From: Morinoia aosen
Taxonomy: Eukaryota; Arthropoda; Malacostraca; Amphipoda; Talitridae
DNA length: 64,000 bases
Direction: 5' to 3'
Assembly (NCBI GenBank): GCA_030386875.1
Contig: CM059559.1
Span: 4,461,177 to 4,525,176, forward strand
In this document: one piece after another, positions 1 through 12,549 of the stretch
How the letters are laid out: each line of letters begins with the position of its first letter
How positions within the stretch are numbered: position 1 is the first letter of the stretch
The notes under the pieces: generated by a model
The model's input: only the letters and a program-made list of their open reading frames with translations
Databases searched by the model: none
Told to the model about the DNA's origin: nothing
Made by a program: the position numbers and the translations under genes

Positions 1-599
1 CGAACTTTGAGCGATGGATTATCTCTTTTTTGTGTGTGTGCGGAATGCGCGTTAGTTTGAGAGTGCCGTGAAGGACGAGTCGTTGCTCGAACAGCGTGGT
101 ATTTATGGACACATAGTACCTAAATAAGCGTGCGAGTTCTCCCTCTTTCACCGAAATCTGGCCTGTGAACTGTCGTGTGTCTTGTCTTATTCGATGAAAA
201 CTGATTCCGTAGAAATTATCGCGACGTTACAGATATCCCGAACTATCCGTATTGATTACCTTGTAATAAAAAGGAGTAGATTGTTCACTGCATGTCTCAG
301 ATTTATTCCAGTTCATCAAAAATCTCATTTCGTATTTTAAAAGTAGTTATTGTTTTTAAAATCTTTACTTAAAAAGCCGTGAACCAGAATCTGGTGTGAG
401 TGAGCTGTTGAAAATGATATCATGCACTCGTGTACGTCATGTTCTCTCGCGTGTGAGAGTTGGCACGTGCGAACTGTTTTTTTTGTTTGTTCGCGAGACA
501 GCTGTGCATTTGTTGACTAATTTGTATTGTTAGACTTATCTTTGCATGAAGACTTCATCACTGACGGCTTGCGTAAGTTAAGTGTTTCAACTTGCTCAG
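1..599. other. Unannotated A/T-rich sequence
   Basis: I see no gene, element end or repeat here beyond a short GT run near 36. Confidence 0.4.
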
Positions 600-815
600 G
601 AATATAGAAATTTCCTCGCTCAGTAATTTCTTCGACTTTTACCTTGTTTCATATCCTTAATAATTTACTGTTTCCATGCCATGCGCAGGGTATCCTGTAC
701 GGAAACACCAGGTGCATATACTCCACGTTCTGTCAACTCCATACTAAATGGTGCCTTCATCATTCCTCTCTTTGAACATCTATATTGTGGTATGGGAGGC
801 TAAAACTTACAATCG
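600..815 (+). mobile_element. SINE-like copy, 5'-truncated, diverged
   Basis: Retains ttcttcgacttttaccttg, tttactgtttccatgcc, ctccatactaaatggtgcct and gggaggctaaaacttac. Confidence 0.75.
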
Positions 816-1584
816 ATAACTTGCATGCAGGAAGCCTGAGATCCGTCCCCTTGGGTTCGGGCTGCTCAAGTTGAAACTAGGAAGACTCGAGCCCTGATCT
901 CTGCGATGTGAGCTTGATGCAAATTCACCTCTGTTCTGCTGTGGTGACTGCCAAGAATGTACGGAAATATTATAAAAAGGACTCGTGCGATCGTTGTTGT
1001 CGTGGGATTTTCCATTTTACATGAAACCCGCCCGAAGGAATGTGGTGATATCGAGCGTCTAGATCGTACCGCACTCGACTGCTTCAAGGCTCTTCCCATC
1101 TCTAAATTTGCGTGCTAGTGTGGTAGCCGGGCACTGAGTCAACCAGATTTTTGCTCCATGTCAGAACAGCAGCTGAAGCTGTAATTTGCGATTTAGTGGC
1201 ATGAGATGTTTAAATTTTTTGTAGTTTTTACGATACTGTTATAACTATAAATAATTATTTGGTATCCTGTATTAATTTTCAAGTTTTACGATACTATTAT
1301 GGCTATGGATATTTTTTGGGGATTCTGCTTGTTGGCTTTGAGGTCAGACAAATTTATCAGAATCAGTGGCAAATTTATTGCTTCTGTGTAAATTGTATAT
1401 TTTATGTATGCATTAGTGGTGTAGGGTTTCCCATCTAACACCCTCAGATGGCATAGCTTAGGCAATAGGTGCAGGGTAGTTTGGTTTGTCTAGTCTTTGC
1501 TGCGGGGACTGGCGCCCTGAAGGGAGATTTGCTTGATTACCTCAGCTATCGATAGGCCTTCGGAACTTCTTTCGTGCCCATTTT
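816..1584. other. Unannotated sequence
   Basis: No gene seen. A partial direct duplication of ttttacgatact.ttat sits at 1226 and 1283. CCATCT...AGATGG near 1430 can form a hairpin. Confidence 0.4.
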
Positions 1585-1720
1585 ACTTCTTTCTGTTTTC
1601 GCACTTTCTACGCTGTCTCTTTTTTGTCTTTTCTTCCTCTTCCTTCCTAACTTCCTGTTTCCATGCGCATGGTGATCTTTGGGAACACACCTTGTGGATA
1701 GTTCTCCGCGTTTTCCTCGG
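1585..1720 (+). mobile_element. SINE-like fragment, strongly diverged
   Basis: Resembles the 3' half: cttcctgtttccatgcgcat, gggaacacaccttgtg, gttctccgcgtttt. No recognisable ends. Confidence 0.45.
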
Positions 1721-2092
1721 TTCATGATAAAACATTTTGATGCTGAAACGGACCCTAGAACTTACTATACTATACTTTTCATCCATCCTACCTACTGAAT
1801 ACTCAGGTTTTATTAAATGTGGACACAATGCGCATTCTTATCGTATCAGTTGGATTGAGTTTTTGTTTTTGGAGATCTTCGTGTCCTTCCATATCACTTC
1901 AAGTTCACTGCGTGCCTTTTACGTATTGTTTTAACAGACATAAAATTATGAGCCAAGTATTATTATATATGAATTTATAGCATTACGTATTTTCAATAAT
2001 TTTTAACACATCACGACAAAGAAACGCAGCTATTAAAATGAGTCCTACATTTTGATGCTCGTTCGAGAAGTCATCAATGCAATTGCAATCCT

Positions 2093-2443
2093 TTCAAGGG
2101 GGACGCAACTGTTGTACTTGTGAGCATTAGTGCTCTCAGAGGAGAAGATGCAAGGTCCCATGCTGAAATTACGGTAGGCTGTTCTATGGTTAAGATAGAA
2201 TGGTTTACCTTGTTTTGTTACGGACTGTCTTGTTTTAATTGACTGCCTACTTTTTTGCGGCTTAGTATTTTCTTGTTGAATTTTTATTTTTGTTCATAAA
2301 CTTCTTTCAATCTTGTTGTTTCTATGGGCGGTGTGTGTGGGTTCGCCTTGTACATTAATTCTTCGTTCACTCAATTCCATACTAATTGGTGCCTTCCTCT
2401 TCCCTCTCTTGGTTACTCTTTGTGGTTAGGGAGGCCTAAACTT
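2093..2443 (+). mobile_element. SINE-like copy, full length but diverged
   Basis: Starts tcaagggggacgcaactgtt, keeps tgttacggactgtcttg and ttccatactaattggtgcct, ends gggaggcctaaactt. Confidence 0.8.
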
Positions 2444-2607
2444 GTGTGTCGCAATCAACGCTCGACGGGTTTTCAGTTTGTATATTATATTAACCGTGTT
2501 ATTTATGAGAAATATTTACCGTTCTTGTAGCCTAATCTACTATTCCAGTCCCTAAAATGTTATCCAAGCTGGGCTCTTTCAGTTAGTTGTTCGGTTCGTG
2601 CTCACAG

Positions 2608-2756
2608 GTGTTGTTGATGTAAGGAGTTATTGTGGTGCTAGTGGTGGTGTTGAAGCAAAAAGTTAGTGTGGTGCTAGTGGTGGTGTTGAGGCAAAAAGTT
2701 AGTGTGGTGCTAGTGGTGGTGTTACTGATGCGGGGAGTTAGTGTGGTGCTAGTGTT
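2608..2756 (+). repeat. 36-39 bp minisatellite, about 4 units
   Basis: Units share agttagtgtggtgctagtgg followed by tggtgtt and a variable spacer (gaagcaaaa, gaggcaaaa, actgatgcgggg). Confidence 0.85.
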
Positions 2757-3178
2757 CGGTCTCACTAATGTGAAGTGTAGGTGCGTTACCGATGCCAGTT
2801 ATCATTAACCAGATGCGAACCTGCATCAATTTGTTCGTGCGTGAGCGTGCTTTAGATAAACTGAGCTCTCGGCATTTTCTGGCCGTCTAAAGGAAATCAT
2901 TACCGCAAAAACTGCGGCACATCATGATATTTCTTCGTGAGCTTGCTGGCAATGCGCAGGAGTTGGCCGAAATGATGATGGAACGAACACAGAAGATGAT
3001 CTGGAAATAGTGATGCTGTTACAGGCAATTAGATATGGATGCGCAAGAAGCGAAGTTTAGAAAGCATTGAGTGGAGCGGACGCTCCTGCCAGGAAGATTA
3101 CTCGCGCTATTTGATCAAGTCTGGGATGTTCTCACGGCTTGCTGTGATGCTCTGCTGAGCTTCTGCGGCAGCCTGCGT

Positions 3179-4228
3179 TGCTTTGTGTTGTTGTGTTGTG
3201 TTGTGCTGTGTTGTTGCGTTGTGTTGTGTTGTTGCGTTGTGTTGTTGCGTTGTGTTGTGTTGCGTTGTGTTGTGTTGTTGTGGCGTTGTGTTGTGTTGTG
3301 CTGTTGCGTTGTGTTGTGTTGTGCTGTTTCGTTGTGTTGTGTTGTGCTGTTTCGTTGTGTTGTGTTGTTGCGTTGTGTTGTGTTGTTGCGTTGTGTTGTT
3401 GTGGCGTTGTGTTGTGCTGTTGCGTTGTGTTGTGCTGTTGCGTTGTGTTGTGCTGTTTCGTTGTGTTGTGTTGTTGCGTTTTGTTGTGTTGTTGCGTTGT
3501 GTTGTGTTGTTGCGTTGTGTTGTTGCCTTGTGTTGTGTTGTGTTGTGCTGTTTCGTTGTGTTGTGTTGTTGCGTTGTGTTGTGTTGTGCTGTTTCGTTGT
3601 GTTGTGTTGTGTTGTGTTGTTGCGTTGTGTTGTGTTGTGTTGTTGCGTTGTGTTGTGTTGTTGCGTTGTGTTGTGTTGTTGCGTTGTGTTGTGTTGTTGC
3701 GTTGTGTTGTGTTGTTGTGTTGTGTTGTTGCGTTGTGTTGTGTTGTTGCGTTGTGTTGTTGCGTTGTGTTGTGTTGTTGCGTTGTGTTGTGTTTTTGTGT
3801 TGTGTTGTGTTGTTGTGTTGTGTTGTGTTGTTGCGTTGTGTTGTGGCGTTGCGTTGTGTTGTGGCGTTGTGTTGTTGTGGCGTTGTGTTGTGTTGTTGTG
3901 TTGTGTTGTGTTGTTGTGTTGTTGCGGTGTGTTGTGTTGTTGCGTTGTGTTGTGTTGTTGCGTTGTGTTGTGTTGTTGCGTTGTGTTGTGTTGTTGCGTT
4001 GTGTTGTGTTGTTGCGTTGTGTTGTGTTGTTGCGTTGTGTTGTGTTGTTGTGGCGTTGTGTTGTGTTGTTGTGGCGTTGTGTTGTGTTGTTGTGGCGTTG
4101 TGTTGTTGCGTTGGGTTGTGTTGTTGTGTTGTTGCGTTGTGTTGTGTTGTTGCGTTGTGTTGTGCTGTTGCGTTGTGTTGTGTTGTTGCGTTGGATTGTG
4201 CTGTTGCGTTGTGTTGCGTTGCATTGCA
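3179..4228 (+). repeat. GTTGT-type low-complexity array, about 1.05 kb
   Basis: A G/T-rich array built from gttgt pentamers with interspersed gttgc, gtggc and ctgtt, giving an irregular unit of about 16-18 bp (tgttgtgttgttgcgt). The + strand is nearly free of A. Long open frames on both strands (Cys/Val/Leu-rich one way, Thr/Gln/His/Asn the other) follow from composition, not coding. Confidence 0.95.
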
Positions 4229-4348
4229 TGCGGCGGCTTGTGTTCTTTTGGTGCGCTTTACTGTAGTCTCGGTTGGGCTTGTAAATCTGCTGGTTTCAGA
4301 GCTTCTGTTATTTAGGGAACACAAATTATTGAGAAGTTTTGCGTGTTG

Positions 4349-5376
4349 CGAATACCTCGTTGAGATTGCGAATACCTCGTTGAGATTGCGAATACCTCGT
4401 TGAGATTGCGAATACCTCGTTGAGATTGCGAATACCTCGTTGAGATTGCGAATACCTCGTTGAGATTGCGAATACCTCGTTGAGATTGCGAATACCTCGT
4501 TGAGATTGCGAATGCCTCGTTAAGATTTCGAATACCTCGTTGAGATTGCGAATACCTCGTTGAGATTGCGAATACCTCGTTGAGATTGCGAATACCTCGT
4601 TGAGATTGCGAATACCTCGTTGAGATTGCGAATACCTCTTTGAGATTGCGAATACCTCGTTGAGATTGCGAATGCCTCGTTGAGATTGCGAATGCCTCGT
4701 TAAGATTTCGAATACCTCGTTGAGATTGCGAATACCTCGTTGAGATTGCGAATACCTCGTTGAGATTGCGAATACCTCGTTGAGAATGCGAATACCTCGT
4801 TGAGAATGCGAATACCTCGTTGAGATTGCGAATACCTCGTTGAGATTGCGAATACCTCGTTGAGATTGCGAATACCTCGTTGAGATTGCGAATACCTCGT
4901 TGAGATTGCGAATACCTCGTTGAGATTGCGAATACCTCGTTGAGATTGCGAATACCTCGTTGAGATTGCGAATACCTCGTTGAGATTGCGAATACCTCGT
5001 TGAGATTGCGAATACCTCGTTGAGATTGCGAATACCTCGTTGAGATTGCGAATACCTCGTTGAGATTGCGAATACCTCGTTGAGATTGCGAATACCTCGT
5101 TGAGATTGCGAATACCTCGTTGAGATTGCGAATACCTCGTTGAGATTGCGAATACCTCGTTGAGATTGCGAATACCTCGTTGAGATTGCGAATACCTCGT
5201 TGAGATTGCGAATACCTCGTTGAGATTGCGAATACCTCGTTGAGATTGCGAATACCTCGTTGAGATTGCGAATACCTCGTTGAGATTGCGAATACCTCGT
5301 TGAGATTGCGAATACCTCGTTGAGATTGCGAATACCTCGTTGAGATTGCGAATACCTCGTTGAGATTGCGAATACC
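4349..5376 (+). repeat. 20-bp minisatellite, about 51 units
   Basis: Unit cgaatacctcgttgagattg, very homogeneous. A few variants (gcctcgttaagatttc, cctctttgag, gagaatgcg) cluster between 4510 and 4810; the right half is almost invariant. A 20-bp unit with no stops gives a 20-residue peptide repeat on the minus strand; I do not regard it as coding. Confidence 0.97.
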
Positions 5377-6075
5377 GAGCGTTAGGATTGTTTCCAAGTG
5401 AGAGACGCGAAGCATGTATTCACTAGGTAATTATTTTATGTAGAATTATAATGTTTCATTACAGTGCATCATTAACTCACGTAGAGTTAGAATTGCAAAT
5501 GTAAAGTAAATATGAATATTCGATAAAATATCCGTCCGTTTAAGGAAATTTCACGTTGATACTCATTTGTGTGTGTGTATGGCCATCACGTCGAGGAAAA
5601 ATAAAAAAATGAACCCTCAAATTTTCAGTTCATCGTCAGTAAGTTTGATTAGATGACGTATAATTGTTATCACTGATGTACGGTGGACACCTGAGCTCGG
5701 CAGAATTACTTGGCGAGTGGTACGTTCTTTCCGATCGCGTTATCACCACAAGGTTGTTTGAAGGTAATGCAGAACTTGGTGCTACGGGGCTGCTCAGGCT
5801 TGTCCGTCTGTTCATCTGTAGAAATTCTTGTGCTGTATTTGAACAATTAATATAAAAGGCTTCAAGTCCCATTGCCTTCTGTTTTCCATTCGCCGTAGCT
5901 TACGTGCAACGTTGTTTGAATTTTATTAGTCCTATTTCTCAAATATCTATCCCTAAATGAAAACCTGGTGTTAAACAAAATAGGAAGCCACTTTTTGTTT
6001 CCATGGTTGCCATTTTCATGTGTTCCTGGTGTGTAATCGCTTGTTTCTCTATATTTGAGATCTGTTACATGTACT

Positions 6076-6430
6076 CCTCAGGGGGATACAACTATTGTAT
6101 CTATGGGAATTAGCGCTCCCAGTGGGGAAATGTGAGGGCCCGAGCTGAGAGTTGGGTAGGCCTTCTTTTTGTTGAAATAAAATGTTTTTGTAATGTTAAG
6201 AACCATCTTATTTCGGTTCACTGCTCTCCTGTTTTTCAGCACCTACTACTTTCTTCTTCAACTTTGGTCTTATTTCATTAACTTCTTTCTCAACTTACTG
6301 TTTCTAAGCCCTTTCTGCGTAGGTTCCCCATTCTCCTATTTCCATACTAAATGGTGACTTCGTTCTTCCTCTTTTCGATACGCTCTTTTTTGTAGCGGTG
6401 AGAGGCTTAAACTAACTTATAATCATTATC
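6076..6430 (+). mobile_element. SINE-like copy, full length
   Basis: cctcagggggatacaactat at the head, aacttataatcattatc at the tail. Confidence 0.88.
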
Positions 6431-7058
6431 ATATTTAGTGGTTCTTGCTGATTGATCTAACACTCATATATCCTGACTATCGAAGGAACATTACGCAAAG
6501 TGTGTGCTCATAAAACTTCATTCGATAACAGGCGCTGTCGACTATGTTTTGTGTCATAAATTCGTCGGTAATGGTGGTGGTCTTGGAAGGCGCGGCGCGT
6601 ACTCGAGTTGTCTTGCCTGCGAAGGGTATCCTAGCTACCCTCCACATCAGTACCACATCTCGGAAGAGTCTGTTTCAGGTTTAGATTTGTTGTCTGGAAA
6701 GTCTCGTGTTTCATTTTTAGCTTCTCTTACTCCTCCATTGAGGAGGCTGACGTATCGCACAACCGATCTTCTGCAAGAATGCTGTTGTCCTTCTATCGCA
6801 TTACTCACTTTACGCATCGGAATTTTCAGAAATATTGCTAAAGAACTACTTCATTTAAACGAAAAATAGGCTGAATTTGTTCTTTTAAGCATATAAAATT
6901 CATTGAAATATAGTTTTCATTATAACCTTCGGTTTTACGTTAATTTTTTCATTTCATTTCACCTTTTCGTTTCGTCTAGAATCTACAATATGCCTACGCC
7001 TTCTTATGCTAGGGTGGCGAGCTGTGCCCATCGAGACGGACAAATTTTACCCTCTCGT

Positions 7059-7230
7059 GAGTGACTGCGATGGGTTAAACTGAAGTTCAATATTCAACTT
7101 GAATTTAAGGATATAAGCTGGTAGAAAATGTGTAAATACCAAACATCAACTGGGTCCTACCATTACTTTTTAAAAGATAGTTAAAACTTTTCCAAACGAC
7201 CCGTCGATGGGTCGTACAGCAAGCAGAGTG
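7059..7230 (+). mobile_element. TTAA MITE, diverged copy
   Basis: Starts gtgagtgactgcgatgggtt; ends near gtgTTAAC at 7231-7234. Shorter than the reference copy because of internal loss. Confidence 0.65.
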
Positions 7231-7513
7231 TTAACTTCACAGAGCGTCTCTGTGATGATCTTGTTGCAGAGCGGAAACGGAGTTCGGGCGTTCTGGTAAT
7301 AATATAACAATGATATGTTCGTGCGAAGGATTGTCTGCTAACTGTAAGATGTGAAGTAGAGGTAAATAACACTGAGATGCAGATAGCCGTGTCTAGCCCT
7401 CATGAGAAAAGTTTTTTATCTTTAGTTGGTCATTTCAGTGGTTTCAATTACGTTTTCCAAGTCGGGGAGTATTTCTATCAACGTGAAAAAGAACTCTCTG
7501 AGATCTGCATTAA

Positions 7514-7726
7514 CACTTTGACTGCGACTACTAAATATTAAGTTCAATGCCAAACTCATATTTAAAGTCAATTGTAGAAAAAGATTTTGAAAATAGCAAC
7601 TTGAACAGGATCGTACCTTCATGTAGCTTTAAGTATTTATGAGAATTGAATTTGCGACTACTGGTTGATCAGCATTATGAAAATTACCTCTTTGTACCAC
7701 CGGTGGCGCACGTTGCAGTCAAAGTG
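7514..7726 (+). mobile_element. TTAA-flanked MITE (piggyBac-like), family reference copy
   Basis: 213 bp between TTAA (7510-7513) and TTAA (7727-7730). Terminal repeats CACTTTGACTGCGAC and (reversed) CACTTTGACTGCAACG. Internal marks: aaagtcaattgta, gaaaatagcaa, gatcgtacctt, and a palindromic ccaccggtgg near the right end. The exact TTAA target and CAC start suggest a piggyBac-mobilised family; no coding content. Other copies in this window: 7059, 28790, 29859, 49645 (-), 51833 and 51961. Confidence 0.88.
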
Positions 7727-7734
7727 TTAACTGA

Positions 7735-8820
7735 AGCGCTGGTGGCGCAGTGAAGGCGTAGCGCGCTGCAGAACAGCGGCTTGGGAACGCCATCGTCTGT
7801 CCGTATAACGCGGCGGCTGCATCGCGGAGAAAGCGTGTCAAATGAATTTCTAGGGCAAAATTGAATGACCGGCTGCTATTTTCCAGAGTGCATCCAAATG
7901 AAAATCAGTCCGATTCAAATTCTGAACGGTTCCTTTGAGTGTGTGCTGGAAATTCATCTCTGACCAGTCGCGTTAGCGCTGCGTTTTTATTCGATTTCCC
8001 GTGCATTGGAGCGTAACCTACTAGCAAAATTAAAACATTCACGTTTTTAAGGTGTGCTTGGGATTCTCGTGAACGTTTTTGTAGAAGTAATTTGCAAGGT
8101 GCTTTTGTAAGTTATGGGCAAATTTTGCTAGACAAATTGAGAGGCCATTATCTATAGCAAACATACGACGCTGACAAAAGATTCGGGAGCATATTGGCTA
8201 TGTTTGTGGTGTTAGCGTGTGCTTGACGTCAAGACGCGGGTTCACCGGACGGATGTGTGAACGGATTAGCGTGATAAGTTGGGGGCAAGGTGGTGTTGGG
8301 GCGCTTGTAACTCATGCAGTTTAGTGTGGGACTTGTGTTGTGTGTATATTTATAACTGTGTTGCTCGTACTAAGGTGGCGTGTCTGCTGCTTTGAGACCG
8401 TGTGCCTGATACGTCAGTATCACGGCATACCGTGGTCAGTGTGCTGTGTTTGACCGCACGTGTGTGTAGTTTTTGGTAGGTGCCGTTTCCACAGTGATAT
8501 ACCTAATGCCTGGCAGTTGCTGTTGTATCATGCGTTGCTATTTTTATTGTTTGCAGTGGGGCTTATCTAACCGTCCTTTTACAACTTAATTGTACCGTTA
8601 AAAGTGAAAAACTGTGTTACGGCGCAGAACGCGGCAAATTTGATGCGTAATTAGTGCGTACACTCCGATGAAAGAGGCTGTTATGGAGCCCGTATTCGGC
8701 TACTGATTCTAGAGCAGAAGCCTAGCCATAAGAACTTCATTTTCATGGAAGAACATCTTGTTGTGTGTTATCGTGCTGTCTGTTTCAAGATTGGATTTTG
8801 TTGGTGTGTGTATATAATAC
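7735..8820. other. Unannotated, partly CpG-rich sequence
   Basis: The first 100 bp are CpG-rich (gcgcgctgcag, aacgcggcggctgc). It could be an upstream promoter or a noncoding exon, but no motif settles it. Confidence 0.3.
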
Positions 8821-8822
8821 TT

Positions 8823-9180
8823 CTCAGGGGGATACAACTATTGTATCTATGGGAATTAGCGCTCCCAGGGGGATAATGTGAGGGCCCGAGCTAAAGGTTA
8901 GGTAGGTTTTCTTTTTGTTAAAATAGAATAGGTATTTGTTTTGTTACGGACTATCTTTTTTCGGTTCACTGCTGTCCGGTTTTTCAGCACCTACTACTTT
9001 CTTCTTCAACTTTGATCTTGTTTCATGAACTTCATTATCTTACTGTTTCTATGGCCCTAATGCACAGATTCCGCATTCTCTTATCTCCATACTAAATGGT
9101 GCCTTCCTCCTTCCTCTCTTCGATATGCTCTTTTTTTGTAGTGGTTAGGTAAGCTTCAACTAACTTATAATCTAATCTAA
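8823..9180 (+). mobile_element. SINE-like copy, full length
   Basis: Head ctcagggggatacaactatt, tail cttataatctaatctaa. Another copy starts 4 bp after it. Confidence 0.88.
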
Positions 9181-9184
9181 GCCC

Positions 9185-9554
9185 CCTCAGGGGGATACAA
9201 TTATTGTATCTATGGGAATTAGCGCTCCCAGGGGAACCATGTGAGGGCCCGAGCTAAAGGTGAGGTAGGCTTCCTTTTTGTTGTAATAAAATAGGTTTTT
9301 GTTTTGTTACGGACCATCTTTTTTCGGTTCACTGCTGTCCTGTTTTTCAGCACCTACTACTTTCTTCTTCAACTTTTTCTTGTTTCATGAACTTCTTTCC
9401 TAGCTTACTGTTTCTGTGCACCTTGTGCATAGATTCCGCGTTCCCTCAACTCCATACTAAATGGTGCCTTCCTTTTTCCTCTCTTGGAACATCTTTGTCG
9501 TGGTTAAGGGAGGCTAAAACTTTCTTATATAATAATAATAATCTAATCTAATCT
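9185..9554 (+). mobile_element. SINE-like copy, full length, tandem to the previous
   Basis: Head cctcagggggatacaattat, tail (taa)n then ctaatctaatct. It probably landed in the A/T-rich tail of the preceding copy. Confidence 0.88.
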
Positions 9555-9764
9555 GTGTATGAAATATTACTGTGACCTTCACTTTGCTTCCACGGAAAGT
9601 CTGGGTGGAATTTGACGTGGGAGTAAGGAAGTGAGGGAAACAATTTTGAACAATTTTGATCAAATCTTAACAAAGGGAACAAGTTTGAAAATTACTGTTT
9701 ATTTTTCGCGTGAATCTCACAAAGACAAATTAGCGGTCATCATGACATTAAGTAGTAGGAGCTG

Positions 9765-9986
9765 GTTTCCTTTTGACTTCCGAGTATTGTAACTCGGAAA
9801 TGTTCGATATTTATGCATTGTATCAGCCAAATCATTCAGTTTCCTTTTGACTTCCGAGTATTGTAACTCGGAAATGTTCGATATTTATGCATTGTATCAG
9901 CCAAATCATTCAGTTTCCTTTTGACTTCCGAGTATTGTAACTCGGAAATGTTCGATATTTATGCATTGTATCAGCCAAATCATTCA
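9765..9986 (+). repeat. 74-bp direct repeat, three copies
   Basis: Three identical-looking 74-bp units starting gtttccttttgacttccgag. Each contains an inverted repeat CCGAGT-attgta-ACTCGG that can form a hairpin. The near identity suggests a recent amplification. Confidence 0.95.
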
Positions 9987-10435
9987 GTTTTCCATGAATC
10001 GTTTGGTATTAGTCATAAAATTTAGTATTAGGTAAAAAATTTAGGTATGAGTTATATTACATTTTGATTTCTTCTCATTAAAGAACATCTATTGAAGTTG
10101 AAAATGATGTTGCCTTGGAAATAGGAGTGACGTTTCAAAACAAAAATCCCAAATATGTTGGATTGAGATACTAACAAAGAAATGAGGCGGGCAGTGGGCT
10201 ATGGGAAAAAACATTGAGAAATCAGTTCAGCTGAACAATTTAGTTCGTCAACTTGAACAAACGTTAGCTGGCGAAGTGAGAGTATGAATTTTTGTAAGAG
10301 ACTTCATTGTTGATGTGTTGTAGTGCAGTGGCCTGATGTAGTGCAGTGTGATGTGTTGTGGTGCACTTGGAAAAGCCAGTCCTCGGCTACGCTAAGTTCA
10401 CGCTACCAGCTGTATAACCTCTACGACGACGTAAA

Positions 10436-12470
10436 TTGTGCCGTACAGGGCACGATGAACGCAGTAGCGGCTGTGTGCCGTGCAGGGCGCGATGTACGCA
10501 GTAGCGGCTGTGTGCCGTGCAGGGCACGATGAACGCAGTAGCGGCTGTGTGCCGTGCAGGGCGCGATGTACGCAGTAGCGGCTGTGTGCCGTGCAGGGCA
10601 TGATGTACGCAGTAGCGGCTGTGTGCCGTGCAGGGCACGATGTACGCTGTAGCGGCTGTGTGCCGTGCAGGGCACGATGTACGCTGTAGCGGCTGTGTGC
10701 CGTGCAGGGCACGATGTACGCTGTAGCGGCTGTGTGCCGTGCAGGGCACGATGTACGCTGTAGCGGCTGTGTGCCGTGCAGGGCACGATGTACGCTGTAG
10801 CGACTGTGTGCCGTGCAGGGCACGATGTGCGCAGTAGCGGCTGTGTGCCGTGCAGGGCACGATGCACGCAGTAGCGGCTGTGTGCCGTGCAGGGCACGAT
10901 GTGCGCAGTAGCGGCTGTGTGCCGTGCAGGGCACGATGTGCGCAGTAGCGGCTGTGTGCCGTGCAGGGCACGATGTGCGCAGTAGCGGCTGTGTGCCGTG
11001 CAGGGCACGATGTACGCTGTAGCGCCTGTGTGCCGTGCAGGGCACGATGTACGCAGTAGCGGCTGTGTGCCGTGCAGGGCACGATGCACGCAGTAGCGGC
11101 TGTGTGCCGTGCAGGGCACGATGTGCGCAGTAGCGGCTGTGTGCCGTGCAGGGCACGATGTGCGCAGTAGCGGCTGTGTGCCGTGCAGGGCACGATGTAC
11201 GCAGTAGCGGCAGTGTGCCGTGCAGGGCACGATGTACGCAGTAGCGGCTGTGTGCCGTGCAGGGCACGATGCACGCAGTAGCGGCTGTGTGCCGTGCAGG
11301 GCACGATGCACGCAGTAGCGGCTGTGTGCCGTGCAGGGCACGATGTGCGCAGTAGCGGCTGTGTGCCGTGCAGGGCACGATGTGCGCAGTAGCGGCTGTG
11401 TGCCGTGCAGGGCACGATGTGCGCAGTAGCGCCTGTGTGCCGTGCAAGGCACGATGTGCGCAGTAGCGCCTGTGTGCCGTGCAAGGCACGATGTGCGCAG
11501 TAGCGGCTGTGTGCCGTGCAGGGCACGATGTGCGCAGTAGCGGCTGTGTGCCGTGCAGGGCACGATGTACGCTGTAGCGGCTGTGTGCCGTGCAGGGCAC
11601 GATGTACGCTGTAGCGGCTGTGTGCCGTGCAGGGCACGATGTACGCTGTAGCGGCTGTGTGCCGTGCAGGGCACGATGTACGCAGTAGCGGCTGTGTGCC
11701 GTGCAGGGCACGATGTACGCAGTAGCGGCTGTGCGCCGTGCAGGGCACGATGTACGCAGTAGCGGCTGTGCGCCGTGCAGGGCACGATGTGCGCAGTAGC
11801 GGCTGTGTGCCGTGCAGGGCACGATGTGCGCAGTAGCGGCTGTGTGCCGTGCAGGGCACGATGTGCGCAGTAGCGGCTCTGTGCCGTGCAGGGCACGATG
11901 TGCGCAGTAGCGGCTGTGTGCCGTGCAGGGCACGATGTACGCAGTAGCGGCTGTGTGCCGTGCAGGGCACGATGCACGCAGTAGCGGCTGTGTGCCGTGC
12001 AGGGCACGATGCACGCAGTAGCGGCTGTGTGCCGTGCAGGGCACGATGTGCGCAGTAGCGGCTGTGTGCCGTGCAGGGCACGATGTGCGCAGTAGCGGCT
12101 GTGTGCCGTGCAGGGCACGATGTGCGCAGTAGCGGCTGTGTGCCGTGCAGGGCACGATGTACGCTGTAGCGCCTGTGTGCCGTGCAGGGCACGATGTACG
12201 CAGTAGCGGCTGTGTGCCGTGCAGGGCACGATGTACGCTGTAGCGGCTGTGTGCCGTGCAGGGCACGATGTACGCTGTAGCGGCTGTGTGCCGTGCAGGG
12301 CACGATGTACGCTGTAGCGGCTGTGTGCCGTGCAGGGCACGATGTACGCAGTAGCGGCTGTGTGCCGTGCAGGGCACGATGTACGCAGTAGCGGCTGTGC
12401 GCCGTGCAGGGCACGATGTACGCAGTAGCGGCTGTGCGCCGTGCAGGGCGCGATGCACGCAGTAGCGACT
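10436..12470 (+). repeat. 37-bp minisatellite, about 55 units, with higher-order structure
   Basis: Unit: gtgccgtgcagggcacgatg, then a variable 7-mer (tacgcag, tacgctg, tgcgcag or cacgcag), then tagcggctgt. GTGCC...GGCAC pairs around TGCA. Because 37 is not a multiple of 3 and the unit lacks minus-strand stops, three overlapping minus-strand frames of 639-763 codons stay open; they are shadows. Variant order repeats over about 18-19 units. Confidence 0.97.
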
Positions 12471-12473
12471 CAG

Positions 12474-12549
12474 CGCAGTTGCTCTTCGCGTGGCAGTTGC
12501 TCTTCGCGTGGCAGTTGCTCTCCGCGTTGCAGTTGCTCTTCGCGTTGCA
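12474..12549 (+). repeat. 18-bp tandem repeat, four units
   Basis: gcagttgctcttcgcgtg repeated four times with t/g changes, directly abutting the 37-bp array. Confidence 0.9.

Noticed and set aside
3071-4403. Cys/Val/Leu-rich and Thr/Gln/His/Asn-rich frames of 360-414 codons
   Set aside because: They arise from a G/T-only low-complexity array and are open in several frames at once.
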